Part shown: positions 47,366-56,644 of the stretch, in pieces
Numbering within the stretch: the first letter of the stretch is position 1
Layout of the letters: every line of letters begins with the position of its first letter
Origin: Opitutia bacterium
GTDB taxonomy: Bacteria > Verrucomicrobiota > Verrucomicrobiae > Opitutales > Opitutaceae
Length of the DNA stretch: 64,000 bases
Reading direction: 5' to 3'
Assembly: GCA_947442255.1 (NCBI GenBank)
Contig: CANEVO010000005.1
Span: forward strand, 33,956-97,955
Translations under genes and position numbers: made by a program
Notes under the pieces: model-generated
Databases searched by the model: none
What the model was told of the DNA's origin: nothing
The model's input: only the letters and a program-made list of their open reading frames with translations

Positions 47366-48433
47366 TCAGAAAAGCGCCAACTGCTCGCCCGGTTTCCGAA
47401 AGTGCGCGGCGGAAAGGGCCAGCGCCTCCCGGTTCAACCCCGCGCGCCGGGCCGACATCTCGAAAAGATCGCGCAACTGCTCCGCGAAAATACCTTCGCC
47501 CCGCAGGCGGCTGCCCCACGCGCTGTCGCAGAGTTTCCCGCCCCGGAGTACTTTCGTGCGATCGAGCACCCGTGCCTTTTTTCCCGGCGCATGCGCATCG
47601 AGCCACTGGGTGAAAACCTCCTTCACGGCATGCGGCAGCCGCAGGAGCACGTAGCCCGCGCGTTTCGCCCCAGCTTCGGCGGCAGCCGCGAGGATGGCCG
47701 GCAGCTCGTGGTCGGTGAGACCGGGGATCACCGGCGCCACCATCACGCCCACCGGAATCCCGGCGGCGCTCAGTTCCCGGATGGCGCGCAACCGGGCCGG
47801 CGGCCGCGACGCGCGGGGCTCGAGCTTCCCCGCGAGATCCGCATCGAGCGTTGTCACCGAAATGTGCACGGCGATGCACTGATGGCGGTTCAATTCCACC
47901 AGCAGGTCGAGGTCTCGCGTCACCAGCGCGTTCTTGGTGATGATGAAGATCGGGTGTCTCAGCTCGGCGCACACCGCCAGGCAGCCGCGCGTGAGCCGGA
48001 AGGTGCGTTCCGCCGGTTGATAACAATCCGTCGCGCCGCTCATCGCGATGTGCTGCGGCTGCCAGCGCCGCGCCGAAAGCTCGCGCCGCAGCAACTCGGG
48101 CCCGCGCAGTTTTACCATGATCTTTGTCTCGAAATCCAATCCGCTCGAGAAGCCGAGGTACTCATGGTACGGCCGGGCAAAACAATAAGCGCAGCCGTGC
48201 TCGCAGCCCCGGTAGCAGTTCAGGCCGGCGGTAAAACCGAGATCCGGGCTATCGTTTTTCGTCAGCAGGGACTCGGAGGCATCGGGGAAAAACTGCGTGC
48301 GGGGGTGCGGTCGTTCCTCCGGGTCGCAATCCGGATCCGGGTCGACCTGCAGGCGCTCGAAGCGATTGGGGGGATTCGACTGCGCCCCGCGCCCCGGGGG
48401 TGGCGCAGGCAACGCCGGCTTTTGCGTGTTCAT
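47366..48433 (-). CDS. PA0069-family radical SAM protein
   Basis: A 355-residue radical SAM protein of the SplB-like PA0069 group. The cluster motif is C77-x3-C81-x2-C84 in GLNCYRGCEHGCAYCFARPY. Other blocks are GFSSGLDFETKIMVKLRGPE, IAMSGATDCYQPAERTFRLT and VHISVTTLDADLAGKLEPRA. Substrate and reaction are unknown for the family. It lies 30 bases upstream of yedK on the same strand, so the two may be co-expressed in DNA damage. Confidence 0.88.
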   Translation of the reverse strand: MNTQKPALPAPPPGRGAQSNPPNRFERLQVDPDPDCDPEERPHPRTQFFPDASESLLTKNDSPDLGFTAGLNCYRGCEHGCAYCFARPYHEYLGFSSGLDFETKIMVKLRGPELLRRELSARRWQPQHIAMSGATDCYQPAERTFRLTRGCLAVCAELRHPIFIITKNALVTRDLDLLVELNRHQCIAVHISVTTLDADLAGKLEPRASRPPARLRAIRELSAAGIPVGVMVAPVIPGLTDHELPAILAAAAEAGAKRAGYVLLRLPHAVKEVFTQWLDAHAPGKKARVLDRTKVLRGGKLCDSAWGSRLRGEGIFAEQLRDLFEMSARRAGLNREALALSAAHFRKPGEQLALF

Positions 48434-48488
48434 GCGAACACGTTGGCAAAAAACGTGGCGATGCCACTCTCTTTTGTTTCATTGGAGC

Positions 48489-49304
48489 ATGTCGTTCGCC
48501 AACGCCCTGCGCACCAAATCGATCAGCCGCATCGAAAACGGCGCGGCCGGAGCCACCCAGGAGGACGTGGTCGCCGCCGAGGAACCGCTGGAACTGCGGG
48601 TGGCGGGTCACAGCGTCGCCGTGGTGATGCGAACGCCGGGGCATGACCGGGAACTCGCCGCCGGATTTCTCGTCACCGAGGGCCTGATCCGCCACCGCGA
48701 CGAGATCGTGGATTTGGTTTACTGCCGCGGCGGCGCGGCTGAACCCGAGGAGAACATTCTCGATGTGCTGCTTGCGCCCGGCGTGAGCGTCGATTTCGCG
48801 CGGTTGAGCCGGAATGTGTTCACGTCGTCGAGCTGCGGGATCTGCAGCAAGGCCACGATCGAGGCCGTGCGCCGGCAGTATGCGCCGCTGGCCCGTCCGC
48901 TGGCTCCGCGCCGCGAGGTGTTGTTTGGCCTGCCAGCGAAATTGGAGGCGGCCCAGGCGGCTTTTGCGGCCACCGGCGGCCTGCATGCCAGCGCTCTCTT
49001 CGACCCCGCCGGCCGGCTGGCGGTGGTGCGCGAGGACGTCGGCCGGCACAACGCACTCGACAAGGTGATCGGCCACGCGTTTTTCGCCGAGCGCCTGCCA
49101 TTGACCGACACCCTCTTGCTCGTCAGCGGCCGCGTCTCTTTTGAAATCATGCAAAAGGCCCTGGCGGGCGGGATTCCCTGCGTGGCTGCGATTTCGGCCC
49201 CCACCAGCGCGGCCATCGAGCTCGCGCAGGAAAGCGGTCAGACCCTCGTGGGTTTTCTCCGCGGCGGGCGAATGAACGTTTACGCCGGCACCTTGTCCGG
49301 TTGA
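48489..49304 (+). CDS. fdhD: Formate dehydrogenase accessory sulfurtransferase FdhD
   Basis: A 271-residue protein that passes sulfur to the molybdenum cofactor of formate dehydrogenases. The loop with two cysteines is SSSCGICSKATIEAV (Cys116, Cys119). Further blocks are EEPLELRVAGHSVAVVMRTP, DRELAAGFLVTEGLI, GGLHASALFDPAGRLAVVRE, EDVGRHNALDKVIG and SGRVSFEIMQKALAGGIP. No formate dehydrogenase genes are nearby. The start follows the family alignment; an open frame runs further upstream without similarity. Confidence 0.93.
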   Translation: MSFANALRTKSISRIENGAAGATQEDVVAAEEPLELRVAGHSVAVVMRTPGHDRELAAGFLVTEGLIRHRDEIVDLVYCRGGAAEPEENILDVLLAPGVSVDFARLSRNVFTSSSCGICSKATIEAVRRQYAPLARPLAPRREVLFGLPAKLEAAQAAFAATGGLHASALFDPAGRLAVVREDVGRHNALDKVIGHAFFAERLPLTDTLLLVSGRVSFEIMQKALAGGIPCVAAISAPTSAAIELAQESGQTLVGFLRGGRMNVYAGTLSG

Positions 49305-49360
49305 GGGTGTCGGACTGCACTCGCTCCCTTTTTAAACACCGCTTACACCCGATGGTAAGG

Positions 49361-50251
49361 ATGAAAACCCAGAGAACAATGGCCGCTTGCTTCACGTGGG
49401 CGCCGACGACCTTCGCGCCTATCGTGGTTTCGCTGCTGTTGGGTTGCGCGCTGCCCCTGCGGGCCGCCGACAGCGAATCGATGGCTGACCGGTCGTTGCG
49501 GCGCATCGTCGATCGGCAGAAGGCCCTTTTGGCCGAAGCCTTGAAACAAGGGGATAAACTCGACGAAGCCACCTTGCGCGCCCAAGTGCAGGCGCTCACA
49601 CACGAGTATGAGTTGCTGCTGCGCGACAACCCAAAGTTTGCCGCGGGTTACGCGGCCTACGGCTATCTCCTGGGCAAGGTCGACATGCGCAAGGAAGCCG
49701 CGGCGATGCTGCTCAAAGCCAACCAGTTCGATCCCGACATCCCGCTCGTCAAGAACCAGCTCGGCAACTTCATGGCCGAGGAGGGCAAGCCGCTGCAGGC
49801 GGCGCCCTACTACATCGCGGCCATCAAGCTCGCCCCGAACGAACCGCTTTACCACTACCAGCTCGGCACCTTGCTATCGGAAGCCCGGGACGAGTTCCTG
49901 AAAAGCGGCGAGTGGGCCCGCGAAACGCTCGATGCGGCGATGTTCAACGCCTTCAAACGCGCCGCGGAGCTTTCGCCGGACCGCATCGAGTTTGCCTACC
50001 GGCACGCGGAGTCGTTCTACGATCTCGAGCAGCCGGATTGGAACGTCGCGCTCAAAGCTTGGAGCGCATTGGAGGAAAAGGCGACGACCGCGATCGAGCG
50101 CCAGACCATGCGGCTGCACGCCGCCAACATCTGCGTGAAGCTGGGCAAACGCGACCACGCCCAAGCCCTGCTCAAGATGGTCGACGAGGAAAAGTTGCAG
50201 GGACAGAAGCAGAAGATCCTGCGCGAACTCGAGGCCGCCGACAAAAAGTAG
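49361..50251 (+). CDS. Exported TPR-repeat protein
   Basis: About 296 residues with an N-terminal export or lipoprotein-like leader (FAPIVVSLLLGCALPLRAAD) and then at least four TPR-like helical pairs: NPKFAAGYAAYGYLLGKVDM, MLLKANQFDPDIPLVKNQLG, YYIAAIKLAPNEPLYHYQLG and a later AFKRAAELSPDRIEFAYRHA. TPR arrays mediate protein contacts; partner unknown. ATG 49361 is one of three close candidates (49352, 49361, 49379). Confidence 0.75.
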   Translation: MKTQRTMAACFTWAPTTFAPIVVSLLLGCALPLRAADSESMADRSLRRIVDRQKALLAEALKQGDKLDEATLRAQVQALTHEYELLLRDNPKFAAGYAAYGYLLGKVDMRKEAAAMLLKANQFDPDIPLVKNQLGNFMAEEGKPLQAAPYYIAAIKLAPNEPLYHYQLGTLLSEARDEFLKSGEWARETLDAAMFNAFKRAAELSPDRIEFAYRHAESFYDLEQPDWNVALKAWSALEEKATTAIERQTMRLHAANICVKLGKRDHAQALLKMVDEEKLQGQKQKILRELEAADKK

Positions 50252-50381
50252 GCCGCGTTTCGCCGGCCCGACCCCGCGTTGGTTCCCGGCCAAAGGGCGC
50301 CCGGGGCAGGCTCCGGCCGCCGCCGCTGCGGCCTTCGCTTGCGCTCCGCCCGGCGTTCCCCGCAATGTTTTGTTTTTCGTA

Positions 50382-51197
50382 ATGTCCCTCCTCGATAAAC
50401 TGGAACGCGCCCTCGGTCGCTTCGCCGTTCCCAACCTCTCCCTCTACCTGGTCATCGGCCAGGTGTTCGTCCTGCTCGCGTGGATGCTGGGTCAGCTCGA
50501 CCTCGGGCTGTTCGTGCTCGTGCCGGAGCTCGTGAAAGCAGGGGAATGGTGGCGGCTCTTCAGCTTTCTGCTCCTGCCGCCTCCACCGGGCATGTTCGGT
50601 TACCTGTTCGTCGCGTTCGCGTGGTATATGTTTTATCTCATGGGTGGCGCGCTGGAATCGTTCTGGGGCGCGTTTCGCTACAACCTGTTCCTGTTGGCAG
50701 GCCTCGGGCTGACGCTGATCGCGGCGTTCCTCACGCCGGGGCAGGCGGCCACGAACGCCTTCATCGCCGGTTCGGTGTTTCTGGCCTTCGCCTACCTGCA
50801 CCCGGACTTCGAGCTCGCGCTGTTTTTGATCCTGCCGGTGAAGATCAAGTGGCTCGCGCTGCTCACGTGGGTGCTTTACGCGGTATCGTTCGTGCGCGGC
50901 GACTGGTCGACGCGCTTCCAGATCCTGGCGTCGGTCGGCAACATCCTCCTTTTCTTCGGCGCGGACATGATCCGCTCGGTGCGCTACCGCAGCCGCCGGG
51001 CGGCCACCGCCACCCAAAAAGCGGCCCGCGAGGAGGAGCCGCGCCATCGCTGCTACGTGTGCGGCAAGACCGATCGTTCGCATCCCCAGCTCGATTTCCG
51101 CTACTGCTCGAAATGCGCCGGCGACCAGTGCTACTGCCCCGAACACATCCAGAACCACGCCCACGTGGTGTCGGCCGATGAAGCGAAAGCGCGCTGA
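50382..51197 (+). CDS. Rhomboid-like membrane protein with C-terminal zinc-ribbon
   Basis: About 271 residues. Five or six membrane helices carry rhomboid-fold hallmarks: AGEWWRLFSFLLLPPPPG, the helix FVAFAWYMFYLMGGALESFW and a helix pair after it. The protease Gly-x-Ser-Gly is absent (the equivalent helix reads AFIAGSVFLAFAYL), so it is probably a non-proteolytic relative. The C-terminal tail has CYVCGKTDRSH, then YCSKCAGDQCYCPEHI, which should bind one or two zinc ions. Its end overlaps the prmB start by 20 bases. Confidence 0.68.
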   Translation: MSLLDKLERALGRFAVPNLSLYLVIGQVFVLLAWMLGQLDLGLFVLVPELVKAGEWWRLFSFLLLPPPPGMFGYLFVAFAWYMFYLMGGALESFWGAFRYNLFLLAGLGLTLIAAFLTPGQAATNAFIAGSVFLAFAYLHPDFELALFLILPVKIKWLALLTWVLYAVSFVRGDWSTRFQILASVGNILLFFGADMIRSVRYRSRRAATATQKAAREEEPRHRCYVCGKTDRSHPQLDFRYCSKCAGDQCYCPEHIQNHAHVVSADEAKAR

Positions 51198-52092
51198 TCC
51201 CTTCTCCGCGGCGGCGCGGCTGGCCACGCCGGGCGACTGGCTGGGTTTCGCGGAAAAGCTCTACGCCCGCGAAAAGCTTGCCCTCGGGCAGGTGGCCACG
51301 AACCCGCACGACGAGGCGCTTTATCTCCTGCTGCACGCCCTTCACCTCCCGCTCGACAGCGAGCCCACGGTGCTGACGAAAAAACTCGCCGCTGGCGAGC
51401 GCCGGGCCGTGGAAAAAATCCTGCGCCGGCGGGTGCTTGACCGCGTGCCGGCCGCCTACCTGACCCACGAAGCCTGGCTCGGACCGCATCGCTTTTACGT
51501 CGACGAGCGCGTCATCATCCCGCGCAGCTATTTCCTCGAAATCATCCCGGAGCAGCTCGACGCCTGGCTGCCCGCCGGCCGGAAGGTGCAACGCGTGGCT
51601 GACGTGTGCACCGGCTCGGGTTGCCTCGCCATTCTACTCGCGCACCAGTTTCCGTCCGCTCGCGTCGAAGCGTGCGATCTTTCCGCCGAGGCGCTGGAGG
51701 TAGCGAAAATCAACGTGCGGGCCCATCACCTTACCCACCGGGTGAAACTTCATGCCTCCGACGTTTTCGACAGCGTGCCGGCGGCGCGCTATGACGTGAT
51801 CCTCAGCAACCCGCCGTACGAGCCCAGCGCCTTGGTGGATGCGCAGGCCCCGGAATTCGCCGCGGAACCGCGCCTGGCCCACGATGGCGGCCGCGACGGC
51901 CTCCAGATCATTCGCAAGCTCATGCGCCAGGCACCCGCCCGCCTGCAGCCGCACGGCCTCCTCGCAATCGAGGTGGGCGGCCTGCGCGCCGACATCGATC
52001 GTGAGTTCGCCGCGTTCGAGCCGCACTGGCTGCACACCGGGGACGGCACGGACTGCGTCGTCCTCTTCCAGGCCGCGCGGTTGCGAGGATAG
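51178..52092 (+). CDS. prmB: Ribosomal protein L3 N5-glutamine methyltransferase PrmB-like
   Basis: A 304-residue HemK-family methyltransferase. The PrmB-type N-terminus has NPHDEALYLLLHALHLPLD and RVPAAYLTHEAWLGPHRFYV, followed by VIIPRSYFLEIIPEQL. The SAM-binding site is VADVCTGSGCLAILLAHQFP and the catalytic N-P-P-Y lies in DVILSNPPYEPSALV. The N-terminal half resembles PrmB more than PrmC. It targets a Gln in a G-G-Q-type or L3 loop; L3 is inferred from family. Confidence 0.86.
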   Translation: MKRKRADPFSAAARLATPGDWLGFAEKLYAREKLALGQVATNPHDEALYLLLHALHLPLDSEPTVLTKKLAAGERRAVEKILRRRVLDRVPAAYLTHEAWLGPHRFYVDERVIIPRSYFLEIIPEQLDAWLPAGRKVQRVADVCTGSGCLAILLAHQFPSARVEACDLSAEALEVAKINVRAHHLTHRVKLHASDVFDSVPAARYDVILSNPPYEPSALVDAQAPEFAAEPRLAHDGGRDGLQIIRKLMRQAPARLQPHGLLAIEVGGLRADIDREFAAFEPHWLHTGDGTDCVVLFQAARLRG

Positions 52093-52160
52093 GCCCGGGC
52101 GTTATCGCGAAAAGGCTCCGCTCCCCGCCAACGCAACGGGGCCAACCCGCGCTCGGCAGC

Positions 52161-52574
52161 TCAAGGCTTCTTTTCCGCCGGCTTTTCCACCTGGCGCACA
52201 GGCAACCCGGCGTCGGCCCATTCCTTCATCCCGCCCGCGTTCGCGGCCTTGACGCCTTTTTCCGCAAGCGCCGCCGCGATGATGCCGGAACGCCGGCCAG
52301 TGCGACAATACAGGATCACCTGCTTGTCCCCGTTCTTCGCGAGAAAATCCTTCCACTGCTTCTGTTCACCGTCGAAATCGCTCTTCGCCAGCAGCACCGC
52401 CGGCTTCGCAACGCCCGTCTCGGCCCACTCGGCCGGTTCGCGCACGTCGACGAGCACGGCCTTGCCCGCGGCCACGAGTTTGGCGGCATCGGCCGGCGTG
52501 ATTTTTTGCACCTCTGCGGCCAGGGCGAGCGAGGCGGAGGCGAGGAGACTGGCGAGGACAGAATGAAGTTTCAT
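52161..52574 (-). CDS. Exported single-domain rhodanese
   Basis: A 137-residue periplasmic protein with signal peptide MKLHSVLASLLASASLALAA and one rhodanese domain: AVLVDVREPAEWAETGVA, the active-site loop VILYCRTGRRSGIIAAALAE (Cys90) and NAGGMKEWADAGLPV. It should transfer sulfur from thiosulfate or a persulfide, or act in redox relay. A short Lys/Pro tail follows. Two more residues upstream are possible. Confidence 0.85.
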   Translation of the reverse strand: MKLHSVLASLLASASLALAAEVQKITPADAAKLVAAGKAVLVDVREPAEWAETGVAKPAVLLAKSDFDGEQKQWKDFLAKNGDKQVILYCRTGRRSGIIAAALAEKGVKAANAGGMKEWADAGLPVRQVEKPAEKKP

Positions 52575-52702
52575 GGGCAAATGCTGCTAAAGTTCGAAAA
52601 GTCTACGCTACCGGGCGAAAACTGCAATCCGCGTGATTGCCGTGACGCCCTCCCGCCGGCCAACGGCCCAACCGTTACCCGCGGAGAGACTCCTTTCACC
52701 GC

Positions 52703-53605
52703 TCAAAACAACCGGTCCGGATAAACCCCCGCCCGCACCAACGCTGCGATCGCGGCCTGGACCCGTGGCCGGTCCTCGCGATACGTGACCCCGAACCAGG
52801 TGGCCGCGGTCGGCAGCACGCGCACGACCGCCTCCTTCGCCGCAATCATCGCCGAAACCGCCGCCGGCAGATAAAATTCCGCCTTCGCCTCGCCCGCGCG
52901 CGTCCCGAGAAACTCGCGCAACTGGGTATCGAGCCGGGGGAAAAGTGCCGGAGAAAAACCCCAGCAGTTCATCGAAACAATCTCGGCGCCGGCGAATTTT
53001 TGTCGGGCCCCGACATCGGCCGGCAGGATGTTCGTCTGCTCGACAATGGACTCCAACTCTCCGGCGACATCGATCCCGCACACCCCCCGCGAGACCGCGC
53101 CGTGCTCCGAAAGGGTGTTCGCAAGGCGAAAACCCACGAGCGCGAATTCCGCCGGACTGGCGGAGGGCCGTCCCGCCGGCACGGGCACGCCGCAACGCAG
53201 AAAGTCCGCCAGCTGCCGGAAGGAATCGGCCCCGTAGAAATCGTCCGCGTTGATCACCGCAAAATTCCCGGTCACCGCCTCGCGGGCACACCAGACGGCG
53301 TGACCCGTGCCCCAGGGTTTTTCGCGGCCCACCGGCGGGTTGAAGCCCGGGGGCAGCGCATCGAGCGACTGAAACACGGTGTCGACCGCAATCCGCCCCG
53401 TGTAACGCGCTCCGATCTTCTCGCGAAACAACGCTTCGAAATCCCGGCGAATCACAAAAACCACGCGATCGAACCCGGCGCGGATCGCATCAAACACGGC
53501 GTAGTCGAGCACCGTTTCTCCCGACGGACCGACCGGATCGATCTGTTTGAGTCCGCCATAGCGCGAGCCAAGACCGGCGGCGAGAACGACGAGCGTGAGC
53601 GACAT
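52703..53605 (-). CDS. Sugar-phosphate nucleotidyltransferase-like protein
   Basis: A 300-residue NTP-transferase-fold protein. It starts MSLTLVVLAAGLGSRYGGLK (the L-A-A-G-x-G-x-R nucleotide loop), with KPWGTGHAVWCAREAV, FAVINADDFYGADSF (metal-binding Asp) and EIVSMNCWGFSPALF. It probably links a sugar phosphate to a nucleotide, but the usual P-K loop after the signature is altered (GLKQIDPVGPSGETVLDY). The substrate is unknown. ATG 53605 was chosen; the longer open frame upstream is Arg-rich noise. Confidence 0.75.
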   Translation of the reverse strand: MSLTLVVLAAGLGSRYGGLKQIDPVGPSGETVLDYAVFDAIRAGFDRVVFVIRRDFEALFREKIGARYTGRIAVDTVFQSLDALPPGFNPPVGREKPWGTGHAVWCAREAVTGNFAVINADDFYGADSFRQLADFLRCGVPVPAGRPSASPAEFALVGFRLANTLSEHGAVSRGVCGIDVAGELESIVEQTNILPADVGARQKFAGAEIVSMNCWGFSPALFPRLDTQLREFLGTRAGEAKAEFYLPAAVSAMIAAKEAVVRVLPTAATWFGVTYREDRPRVQAAIAALVRAGVYPDRLF

Positions 53606-53705
53606 TCTCGCGAGAAGAAGGGATTGCCGTCGCCGGTCAACCCGGGTCTTGCCACCCCGGTTCACCCGAGGGCCGCGAGTCACCCGAACCGGCTCCGCCA
53701 CCGGC

Positions 53706-55052
53706 CTAACGAAGCACGCCCTGCGCCTCCGCCACGAGCGGCGATGCCGCGAGGGCAACATCGGCGGGTCGGGCGAGACCGAGCCGGGCCATCCGGGCTT
53801 GCAGCGTCAGGTAAGCCAGCGACGCCATCTCGCTTCCCGCCGCCTGTTCGGCGGCTTGGGCCACCGCTTCGGCCGGAATTGTCGCCGGATCCACCGGCAG
53901 GAGCTTCTTCTCCGCCAGAAACAACCCGAGCGAAACATCCAGCGTATCCAGCCACGCGCGCGGCCGCGCAGATGGCGTAAAGACGAATTGCGCCGACGCC
54001 GGCGACCACTCCATGAACGTGCGCAGCTGGTTGTGCAGTTTGGCCAGCTCGGCATCCGCCGTGGCGGGCGTCCAGCGCACCTGAAACATCTTTCTTTCGC
54101 GGAATTTCCTCACCTCCCAGACCCGGAGCACCAGTTCGTAGTCGCCCGACTGCTGGCGCAGGGCGCCGGTGAAAGCATAGTCGACGCCGCCTTCGACCGA
54201 ATCAACGAGCTGGCGGAGGTTCTCGGTGGTCAACTCCGCCTCGAAAATCGCCGGGGCGCTCGGCCCGTCCGGACGGTTCATCAGGCCGACCGCGGTGACG
54301 GGGGCATACTGCGCCGCAAAGGAAAACGTTTCCGTCAACCACAGCGGGATCGCGAGCGCCAGCCGGTTGAGTTCGGCGCCTGGGCTTTTTTCGCCGCCAG
54401 CGGGAGAGCCGGGCACCGCCAGGTGGCAAAAGGCCAGCGTCCGGCTCCGCCCGGATTTCGTCGGTAGAATCCGTTCCGCCAGCGGCTCCAGGCCGTAGAA
54501 CCAGATCGGCTTGCTGATGCTGATCATCGAGAGTTTTGGTGCTTCCGGCTGCGCGCCGCCGTCGGGCACGCCCAGCGCCGCCGGACTCACGTCGAGCATC
54601 ATATCGGCGATGACATTCGAAAAGCCGTGGAGCCGTTCCTCGAGTTCCGGCCGGTTCAGCGCAAACAGAAGGTCGAGCACATGCTGCGCGGCGTCCGCGT
54701 TACGGACCGCGATATACGCCTGCAGCAGATTCAATCCCGTCGCCGGCCCGTGCCGGTCGGCGTCGTAACGCGGCGCGATGAGCTCGATGATCTGCGTGAT
54801 ATGCCCCTGCGAACCGAGGTCCCCGGAGATCGTCACCAACACGTCGGCCCGCTCGCCCGCCGTAGCGAGCATCTCCTCGTAGATAGCCAAGGCGCCTGCG
54901 AGATCCTTCGCTTCAAGTTTTTCCCGCGCCACCATCAGGTTGGATTTCACTCCGCCACTGGTTGGCGGCGGCGGGACCGAGGCCTCGGGAACAGTTCGCG
55001 GCGAGGGGTCCGGCCCCTGCTTCTTCGAGGAAAAATGGTCGAAAAATCCCAT
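53706..55052 (-). CDS. Conserved hypothetical protein with N-terminal TPR-like region
   Basis: A 448-residue protein I do not recognise. It begins MGFFDHFSSKKQGPDPSPRT, a low-complexity Pro stretch, then TPR-like helices (REKLEAKDLAGALAIYEEML) and a longer alpha/beta region with WFYGLEPLAERILPTK and GGVDYAFTGALRQQSGDYEL. No signal peptide or membrane helix is seen. The open frame extends to 55655, but that extension runs through the rhombosortase remnant in the wrong frame and is not coding. Confidence 0.65.
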   Translation of the reverse strand: MGFFDHFSSKKQGPDPSPRTVPEASVPPPPTSGGVKSNLMVAREKLEAKDLAGALAIYEEMLATAGERADVLVTISGDLGSQGHITQIIELIAPRYDADRHGPATGLNLLQAYIAVRNADAAQHVLDLLFALNRPELEERLHGFSNVIADMMLDVSPAALGVPDGGAQPEAPKLSMISISKPIWFYGLEPLAERILPTKSGRSRTLAFCHLAVPGSPAGGEKSPGAELNRLALAIPLWLTETFSFAAQYAPVTAVGLMNRPDGPSAPAIFEAELTTENLRQLVDSVEGGVDYAFTGALRQQSGDYELVLRVWEVRKFRERKMFQVRWTPATADAELAKLHNQLRTFMEWSPASAQFVFTPSARPRAWLDTLDVSLGLFLAEKKLLPVDPATIPAEAVAQAAEQAAGSEMASLAYLTLQARMARLGLARPADVALAASPLVAEAQGVLR

Positions 55053-55117
55053 GCTGGCAGCAAATGCGACCTCGCCGGGCTGGCGACCACGAAATCGTTT
55101 CCGGCCCGGGCGCGCCG

Positions 55118-55693
55118 TCAGGGACTCTCGCCCCGCCGCCGCCACGGGCACGGCAGCAGGAATCCGACTGCAGCGCAAAGCACTCCCGCCACATGGGCGA
55201 GCGGCACGGGCTGCGCCTCGGCATAATCGAACTCGGCCAGCATCGACCGCCGCGCGTAGGCTTCGGCCGCGATCTTGAGCGCGATGAGCACCAGCACGGA
55301 GTGCCAGAACCAGCGCCCACGCCAGCAGGGCGAGCACCCCCCGCGGCCACGCCCGACAATCCGCGGTAGTTTGCCATCTCCCGGTCAAAGGCGAGCAACA
55401 CCAGGCCGATGAACGGCGATCCGACCAGGTAGAAAAACCGCGTCCGCCACGGCACCAGCCGCTCCGCCCAAATGCCGGCGGGCAAAAAGATGGCCAGATT
55501 CCAGAAAAGGTGGCTCCCGCCGAAATGCACGATGTAGGCCGTCCACAGCCGCGACCAGACGCGGGAGAAGGCCCGGTTAATTTCCAGCGCGTCCTCCGCC
55601 CCCCGGCCAAGCTTGGACCGCAAGCGCGAGCACGGCCACGGTGAACGTGGCTCAAGGCAGCCGGCTTTGCGTGACTCGCCAGCCCGGTTTCAT
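55118..55693 (-). pseudogene. Rhombosortase (rhomboid-family protease), broken
   Basis: The gene is readable only across frames. ATG 55693 gives MKPGWRVTQSRLP, an in-frame TGA (55652-55654), then TFTVAVLALAVQAW. A shift in a G-run leads to ALEINRAFSRVWSRLWTAYI, VHFGGSHLFWNLAIFLPAG and the catalytic ANYRGLSGVAAG (Ser). A shift in the C-run at 55337-55342 leads to VLALLAW. A third shift leads to WFWHSVLVLIALKIAAEAYA and PVPLAHVAGVLCAAVGFLLP (catalytic His). Order and motifs match rhombosortase. One stop and three frameshifts make it a pseudogene, unless the assembly is in error. It starts one base after the rhombotarget gene. Confidence 0.8.
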
Positions 55694-55694
55694 G

Positions 55695-56546
55695 TCAACG
55701 CCTCCGCCTCCACTCGCGCACGCCGACGAGCAACGCAAGGATCAGCACGAATCCGGCGTCGAAGGATCCGCCTTCCCGGCAGCCGGGCTTGTGCTCGATT
55801 CTCGCCACGGCCCCGGGGGCCTGTTTCACCCGGGTGCGAAAATCCTCGAGCTGCGTTTTCAGATTCTTGATGAGATCGTCCGTCGCCAGATCGAAGCCCT
55901 TGGCGCTGTCCTGGCGCAAACGGGCCTGCACGTAGACGCCGGCGGCACCGTCTGTGACCTGGCTGCCACCCGGCGCCCGAAACAACAGGTGCCGGCTCGG
56001 GATGTCGTAAACGGCGGCCTCGAGCAGCGTCTGCGTATCGTTCTTGTTCCCCTGGAAAATGTAGGCGCCCACGATCGTCCAATACGCCAGGGAAAGGAAA
56101 TTCGCATCCGTGAACTGGACCTGATCGTAGGCCACCAACGCCACGATGTCGAAATTCAACAACCGACGGACCTAGTCGAGGTTCTCGAACCCGCCCGCAG
56201 CGTGCAGATAAGTCGCGGGCACGACCTCGATGGACTCGATATACTCGATGCCCTGGAATTGCGCGGCCACCCGCTCCAACAAAGCGTTTTTCTGCAACGG
56301 AGAGATTTCGCCCGCGCCGCCGCTGGGGACAAACGCTATGCCGACGCGCAGAGGCAGGCGCAGCACGGGAATATCGGTGGGCGGAGGGGGGTTCGCCCGT
56401 TTTGGGTAAAGGAACGCGACGACGCTACTTGAGCGCTGCGCCCTCTGCCGGCCGGACCCATGGAAACAGCCAACGGCGCCCAAGAAGATGCCCCCCGCCA
56501 CCGCGAGCACGAGGGCGAGTCGAACACGCGCACACCCAATAGCCAT
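55695..56546 (-). pseudogene. Rhombotarget lipoprotein, interrupted by an amber stop
   Basis: Two open pieces lie in one frame. The first (from 56546) has a lipoprotein leader ending AVGC and runs to GGFENLD. An in-frame TAG (56172-56174) follows, then VRRLLNFDIVALVAYDQVQF, SLAYWTIVGAYIFQGNKND and YDIPSRHLLFRAPGGSQVTD. The C-terminus is Gly-Gly, a hydrophobic helix and Arg-rich (GGSFDAGFVLILALLVGVRE then W-R-R-R-R), a GlyGly-CTERM type sorting signal for rhombosortase. Family order matches rhombotarget lipoproteins, which sit next to rhombosortase. A single CAG to TAG change would explain the break. Confidence 0.8.
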
Positions 56547-56644
56547 GACGTGATCCAGTCGCGGAAATTGCACCGCTTCAACGCGAAAGAATGGCCGAAT
56601 GCAGGCTCCGCGCGGTCATCGCCGGCGCCAGCTCGACGGCCACC

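Noticed and set aside
55053..55655. N-terminal extension of the TPR-like hypothetical (open frame to 55655)
   Set aside because: The extension is the rhombosortase remnant read mostly in the wrong frame; family-like sequence starts at the Met at 55052.
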